Shown piece by piece: positions 15,503 through 19,740 of a stretch of 19,740 bases of DNA. Where the stretch lies: NCBI GenBank assembly GCA_964537825.1, contig CAZIDL010000047.1:1-19740 (forward strand), in the 5' to 3' direction. The notes under the pieces were generated by a model. That model was not told the DNA's origin. It searched no databases and worked only from the letters and a program-made list of their open reading frames with translations. Numbering within the stretch: the first letter of the stretch is position 1; every line of letters starts with the position of its first letter. Position numbers and translations under genes: made by a program. Source of the stretch: CAZIDL01 sp964537825. Lineage in GTDB: Bacteria; Bacteroidota; Bacteroidia; Flavobacteriales_D; CAYVSK01.

Positions 15503-15535
15503 TTTCCGTGAGATCCCTCTATCATTTTATTTTTG
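15503..15535 (+). promoter_or_regulatory. Bacteroidota-type promoter for the subtilisin-like protease
   Basis: TATTTTTG at 15528-15535 matches TAnnTTTG exactly. TTTC at 15503-15506 is one base from the -33 TTTG and lies 21 bp upstream. Transcription would start near 15541. The most upstream in-frame start (TTG at 15533) overlaps this element, so the TTG at 15578 is the better translation start. Confidence 0.5.
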
Positions 15536-15577
15536 GTTCATAACTATTCATTCGTCTCGCTTAGCAAGCTTCCATTC

Positions 15578-17974
15578 TTGACCTCCGCTGCTCCATTTCC
15601 TTTTTTCCATCGTTCTACCCTCGTGCTTCTTTTGTCTTTCCTCGTTCTGCAAGCAAGTGGGCAGGAGGGAGTTTCGGACAGCGCTTATTATCCCGAACGC
15701 TTTTATGTCCGATTGGATCTTGGGTTGTCCTCCGATGCGGTCACCGATCGTGTGAAGGGCTTGGTGGAACAGGTCTCCCCTGATGCTCGGCTCTTGAGCT
15801 GTGAGGATCCGATCCGTTTGGAGGCTCCCTCGCTCAAGGGAATTCGTGAGCTTCGTTTCGATAAAGCACCCGATCCTGTTCCCTTCATCCGATCCCTTGA
15901 ACAACATGAAGAGGTCCTTTATGCTGAGCAGGTTCCGCGCTACCGCTTCTTTTATACTCCGAACGATCTCCAGGGTACGCAATGGTCCCTACCTAAGATC
16001 AACGCCGAACTTGCCTGGGACATCGAGCAAGGGGTGGATAGCATCGATATCGCAGTGATCGATAATGCCATCCGCTATTCCCATGAGGACCTGATCGGAG
16101 CCTTGGATACGAACACGGCTGAGGTAGCGGGAAATGGAGTTGATGACGATGGGAACGGTTATATTGACGACCGTATCGGATGGGACGCTGCCAACAACGA
16201 CAATGATCCATCCCCTCCTGGTTGGGCAACGAACAGCCAGTTCACCCATGGCACCCATGTGGCAGGGGTCGCAGCAGCAAGTACGGATAACGGGAAGGGG
16301 ATGGCCTCTCTAGGGTTCAATGTCGATTACATTCCGGTAAAGATCGCGGAAGATGCTACCGGAGATCTGACCGCAGGTCTTCAGGGAATTCAATACGCGG
16401 TGGCGGCTGATGCGGAAGTGATCAATATGTCGTGGGGGGGAGGTGGTTATTCCAACACTTATCAGAACCTGATCGATGCTGCTCACGATTCAGGGATCGT
16501 AATGGTGGCCGCTGCGGGTAACAGCAATACGTCAACCCCCCATTATCCAGCGGCCTATCAACATGTGATCGGTGTGGGGGCCACCGATCCCAACGATCAG
16601 AAGGCGAGTTTCTCCAATTATGGGAGCTATATCGATGTGATGGCCCCGGGTACGGATATCTATAGTGCTTTGGCCGGTAATGATAGTGCTTATGGGGATC
16701 TGAGCGGAACTTCGATGGCTTCACCTTTGACGGCTGGCCTTTGCGGTTTGATGAGAAGCAAATCGCCTTTTTTACCTCCTGACTCTATCGAAGCTTGTCT
16801 GAAAAGGACCTGTGTAGACATCAGTTCTCAAAATCCGAGTTATAGCGGTCAACTAGGGGCTGGAAGGATCGATGCAAAAGCTGCCCTCAACTGTATACCT
16901 CCCATACTTGCTGATTTTACCTCGACCCGTACTTGGATCTGTCCGGGAGATTCCGTCCATTTTTTCGACGCGAGTCAGGGTGGGCCGACCTCTTGGGAAT
17001 GGACATTCCCCGGTGGAACCCCTAATAATAGTACGAAACAAAATCCCTGGGTCGAATATCCCGCCACCGATACCTACAAAGTTAAGTTGGTCGTCAGCAA
17101 TTCAAAGGGTGCGGATAGTGTTACCTATGTGGATACCATCAAAGTAGCTTATCCGACTGGGAATCTTAGCGGTTCGACCACCATCAATGTCGGGGCTTCC
17201 GCTTATCTTCAAGTTTCCCTCACGGGTAATCCACCCTGGTCCTTTACTTATACGGATGGGGTGGATACGTTTACAGTGAACAATGTCACCTATGAGCCAT
17301 ACCTGCTCAAGGTTTCCCCAGATACAACAACCACCTATGAGTTGTTGGAAGTGACTAGTGATGGTTGTACCGGTAGTGGGAGTGGGACAGCGACTGTTAA
17401 AGTGGATTCTTCCGGGTGTAATTGGACCGGAGATAAGTTCACACGCATTATCGGTGGAGGAGGGGATGATAAGGCTTATTCGGTCCTAGAGACTTCCGAT
17501 ACGGGGATAGTAGTGGCTGGTCATACCAATAGCACAGGAGCTGGACAAAGGGACCTTTTCCTCCTTAAAATGGATTCGTTGGGGAATAATGAATGGGGTA
17601 AAACTTATGGAAGCTCAGGTGATGAATACGATCATTATCGAGGTATCAATGTCACCCAGACGGATGATAAGGGGTTTTTACTTACAGGGACCACTGATGG
17701 CTTTGGCGCAAATTCTCACCAGTTCTATGTGGTGAGAACGGATAGTGTTGGCGATGTAAAATGGGAAAAACGGTTCGGTGGAGGTTTTAGTAATAGCATT
17801 CCTGCTCAATTCGAAGCAACGCATGATGGAGGTTTTCTGATCGGCGGTTCGTCCGGTGAATACGGCCCCGGAACTTCCGATTATTATTTGATCAAACTCG
17901 ATTCGAACGGCACACTTCTTTGGACCAAAGCGTTCGGTAAAGGAAATGTGGAGCATTGCAATGATCTCATTTAG
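15578..17974 (+). CDS. Secreted subtilisin-like (S8) protease with PKD and propeller repeats, ends at in-frame TAG
   Basis: The first 798 residues of a large secreted protein. Residues 1-28 form a signal peptide (HRSTLVLLLSFLVLQASG). A propeptide-like region follows, then an S8 domain with Asp162 (IDIAVIDNAIRYSHEDL), His224 (FTHGTHVAGVAA), oxyanion Asn315 and Ser379 (LSGTSMASP), so the catalytic set is complete. NGVDDDGNGYIDD at about 186-198 is a probable calcium loop common in Bacteroidota subtilases. The Asp motif is D-N-A rather than D-T-G. A PKD domain spans about 443-525 (SWEWTFPGG, DTYKVKLVVSNS). From about 623 come propeller-like repeats of roughly 50-55 residues with 'D-x-G-x-x-x-x-G' and 'D-x-x-G-x-x-x-W' motifs. 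A TAG at 17972-17974 ends the frame in mid-repeat. The start at 15578 is chosen because the upstream TTG lies within the promoter. It could also be a TTG-GTG variant nearby. Confidence 0.85.
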   Translation: MTSAAPFPFFHRSTLVLLLSFLVLQASGQEGVSDSAYYPERFYVRLDLGLSSDAVTDRVKGLVEQVSPDARLLSCEDPIRLEAPSLKGIRELRFDKAPDPVPFIRSLEQHEEVLYAEQVPRYRFFYTPNDLQGTQWSLPKINAELAWDIEQGVDSIDIAVIDNAIRYSHEDLIGALDTNTAEVAGNGVDDDGNGYIDDRIGWDAANNDNDPSPPGWATNSQFTHGTHVAGVAAASTDNGKGMASLGFNVDYIPVKIAEDATGDLTAGLQGIQYAVAADAEVINMSWGGGGYSNTYQNLIDAAHDSGIVMVAAAGNSNTSTPHYPAAYQHVIGVGATDPNDQKASFSNYGSYIDVMAPGTDIYSALAGNDSAYGDLSGTSMASPLTAGLCGLMRSKSPFLPPDSIEACLKRTCVDISSQNPSYSGQLGAGRIDAKAALNCIPPILADFTSTRTWICPGDSVHFFDASQGGPTSWEWTFPGGTPNNSTKQNPWVEYPATDTYKVKLVVSNSKGADSVTYVDTIKVAYPTGNLSGSTTINVGASAYLQVSLTGNPPWSFTYTDGVDTFTVNNVTYEPYLLKVSPDTTTTYELLEVTSDGCTGSGSGTATVKVDSSGCNWTGDKFTRIIGGGGDDKAYSVLETSDTGIVVAGHTNSTGAGQRDLFLLKMDSLGNNEWGKTYGSSGDEYDHYRGINVTQTDDKGFLLTGTTDGFGANSHQFYVVRTDSVGDVKWEKRFGGGFSNSIPAQFEATHDGGFLIGGSSGEYGPGTSDYYLIKLDSNGTLLWTKAFGKGNVEHCNDLI

Positions 17975-19740
17975 CTTAAGGATTCTACGATCATGGTCTC
18001 TGGGAACACAAAATCCGGAACTCCCGACCGTGATGCTACCCTTGCAGCTTTAGATCGAAAAGGGAATTTTAAATGGGCCAAACGTTACGATGGTGGAGAT
18101 CTTGAAAGCCATCAGAGAGTTATTCCGTTCGGGGACGGTTTTTTATGTGCAGGCTATACATGGAGCTATGGTGGAGGAAAAATGGATGCTTATGTAACCC
18201 GTATGGATTCAATGGGAAATCAGCTTTGGTCCAGGGTTATGGGAGGTAGTGATAAGGATCGTTTTCCCCATTTGACCATTATGGATGGGCGCATCTTGAC
18301 GATGTATCATTCCCAAAGTTACGGGGTAGGGAGTGGAAGCTTGATCACCACCTTTTTGGATTCAAATGGAGTGGTTCAAGGAAGTTGGATCTGGGATGAA
18401 GCAGGAAGTGAATATTACGGAAAAACCGGTAGTGCGGTTAAAGGTACCAAGGATGGAGGTGCTCTTTTTACAGGTTGGACCGATGTGAATGGGGATGATG
18501 ATATGGTGCTACTGAAGATGGACGGATGTGGTTTTCCCTGTAATACTGTCAACATTTCCGTTCAGAACAGCAGCTTTATGTATACAGAGAGTTCGCTATC
18601 CATTCAAAATGGAAGTGGAACGGATACGTTCGATGTGAGTGGTGCGGTTGATAGTATCGGCTGGTCCGGAAAGGTTGAATGCTTCAAGAGCGGGAACACT
18701 TGTCCCATAAAGCCCGACTTTTCTCCCGATACTGTATGCATCGGGGATACAGTCCATATGAGCGATCAAAGTATCGGAAATCCGATCGGATGGGAGTGGC
18801 GTTTGGGGAACGGGGATACGGTTGTGAACGGTCCTAAGCTTTCTTATCTCTACTCAACGGCAGATACTTTCCAAGTTGAGCTGCTTGTCACCGATAGCGT
18901 GGGGTGTCAGGATTCCATTGTAAAGCCCGTATATGTGATGGACACCTTGACCGCTTTCCTTCCCGAAGGGGACACCATCTGCTATGGGGACAGCATCCAA
19001 CTCGGCCCTTCTCATTTGGTCTGCGGGGCGCCTTCTTACGATTACAGTTGGACACCATCCAATGGGTTAAGCTCGGACACCGTGGCCGGGCCTATGGCCG
19101 CCCCCGATACCACGACCACCTATGAAGTGACGGTGACGGATTCTTTAGGGGTGGTGACCTCCGATACGATCCGCATTGTGATCGACACCACCTGTTGCGT
19201 ATCTCACGCTGGCTTTGTGGGTGATTCGGCCCATTGCGTCGGAGATTCGGTCCATTTCCAGGACAGTTCGGTGGTGAACGGATCCGGGCCGGTTTATAAG
19301 TGGGATTTCGGAGCTGCCGCCACTCCTTCGAGCTATACCGGGGAGGATCCACCTAAAGTGGTCTATGACTCGAGCGGCGTGTTCGATGTGCGCCTGATCT
19401 TACAGGACTCTTGCGGTTCGGATACGGCCACTAGTACCATCATGATCGAACCGCTCCCTTATGCGGATGCGGGTAATGATACTTCGGTCTGTATCGGTGA
19501 TTCGGTGCAGCTCGGTAGTTCACCGATCAGTTGGCGGGACTATGATTGGTCGCCTGCTTATCAGTTGGATGATACGACGATCGCCGACCCCAAGGCTTAT
19601 GTGGACAGCAGTCTGAGCTACGTGGTCGAGGTCATCAATACCCAAACGGGTTGTTCCAACACCGACACGGTCCATATCGATACCTTGAGCACTCCCTCCG
19701 TCGATCTTGGTCCCGATGATACGCTCTGCGAAGGCGATTC
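17975..19740 (+). CDS. In-frame continuation of the protease: propeller repeats and tandem PKD-type domains (partial, interrupted gene)
   Basis: The same reading frame as the protease continues without another stop for 588 codons to the window edge. It opens with LKDSTIMVSGNTKSG, the second half of the propeller repeat cut by the TAG, then further repeats (HQRVIPFGDGFLCAGYT, MDSMGNQLWSRVMGG, KDGGALFTGWTD). From about 18707 there are PKD or Ig-like domains beginning 'D-T-V-C-I-G-D-T-V', 'D-T-I-C-Y-G-D-S-I', 'A-H-C-V-G-D-S-V', 'D-T-S-V-C-I-G-D-S-V' and 'D-D-T-L-C-E-G-D-S'. They alternate with 'Y-x-W-D-F-G' and 'Y-x-V-x-V-x-D' strands, and Cys-Gly-Asp-Ser openings are typical of Bacteroidota adhesins. 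The first ATG is at 17993, but it lacks any secretion signal, so independent expression would be non-functional for export. A type IX secretion C-terminal domain would lie beyond the window and is untested. Either a pseudogene, a read-through product or a sequencing error. Confidence 0.7.

Larger units (their letters stand above)
15352..15577. other. Intergenic region between sulfotransferase and protease genes
   Basis: This 226-bp stretch is the largest gap in the window. It holds an imperfect candidate terminator at 15388-15405, a 10-bp palindrome GATCCGGATC at 15433-15442, and a promoter element just before the protease gene. No tRNA, conserved RNA or small gene was recognised in it. Confidence 0.6.

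Noticed and set aside
15533..15577. TTG at 15533 as the start of the subtilisin-like protease
   Set aside because: It overlaps the TAnnTTTG element at 15528-15535, and it puts 15 extra residues before a signal peptide that is complete from 15578.
15352..15577. tRNA or structured RNA in the largest gap
   Set aside because: Only a 7-bp hairpin and a short palindrome are visible; no cloverleaf or T-loop sequence was found.
15548..15982. 144-codon open frame on the minus strand over the protease start
   Set aside because: It is antisense to the signal peptide and propeptide, with low-complexity charged sequence and no family resemblance.
17975..19740. Independent new gene starting at ATG 17993
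   Set aside because: The sequence continues a propeller repeat in mid-fold, has no signal peptide and lies in the same frame as the protease, so an interrupted single gene is the simpler reading.
1..19740. Genome-wide reassignment of TAG
   Set aside because: All other genes in the window lack in-frame TAG, so a single internal TAG does not support a changed code.

Overview
The window is about 50% GC and reads as part of a genome from the Bacteroidota. Four things point there: promoter -7 elements of the TAnnTTTG type in intergenic gaps, few Shine-Dalgarno sequences, a YfhO-type membrane protein, and a large secreted subtilisin-like protease followed by beta-propeller repeats and tandem PKD domains. 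The species cannot be named from the sequence.

Positions 1 to about 15350 form a dense surface-polysaccharide locus. In order it holds: the 3' end of a sulfotransferase-like gene (+), a CBS-domain sugar nucleotidyltransferase (+), a glycosyltransferase (+), a sulfotransferase (+), a Wzx-type flippase (-), a heparinase II/III-family lyase (+), a second glycosyltransferase (+), a sulfotransferase (-), a YfhO-like multi-pass protein (-), a sulfotransferase of the Lys-type seen in heparan sulfate enzymes (-), a CE4/NodB-like deacetylase (+) and another sulfotransferase (+). Most same-strand neighbours overlap by 4 bp or lie 1 to 57 bp apart. Strand switches divide the locus into several short transcription units.

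Read together, the genes suggest that a sugar is activated as a nucleotide sugar, assembled by GT4-like enzymes, flipped across the inner membrane, de-N-acetylated, sulfated at several positions and trimmed or turned over by a heparinase-fold lyase. The product would be a sulfated, possibly glycosaminoglycan-like capsule or exopolysaccharide. Four complete sulfotransferases and a probable fifth make this unusual. The deacetylase lies head-to-head with the Lys-type sulfotransferase, which resembles a split version of animal heparan sulfate N-deacetylase/N-sulfotransferase. Genes for the sulfate donor PAPS are not in the window.

After a 226-bp intergenic region, 15578 to the window end encodes one very large secreted protein: signal peptide, subtilisin domain with an intact catalytic triad, PKD domain, propeller-like repeats, then several PKD-type domains running off the edge. 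An in-frame TAG at 17972-17974 interrupts it inside a propeller repeat, yet the same frame stays open and recognisably homologous for 588 further codons. No other gene in the window ends in TAG. No RNA genes, CRISPR arrays, insertion sequences or attachment sites were recognised.
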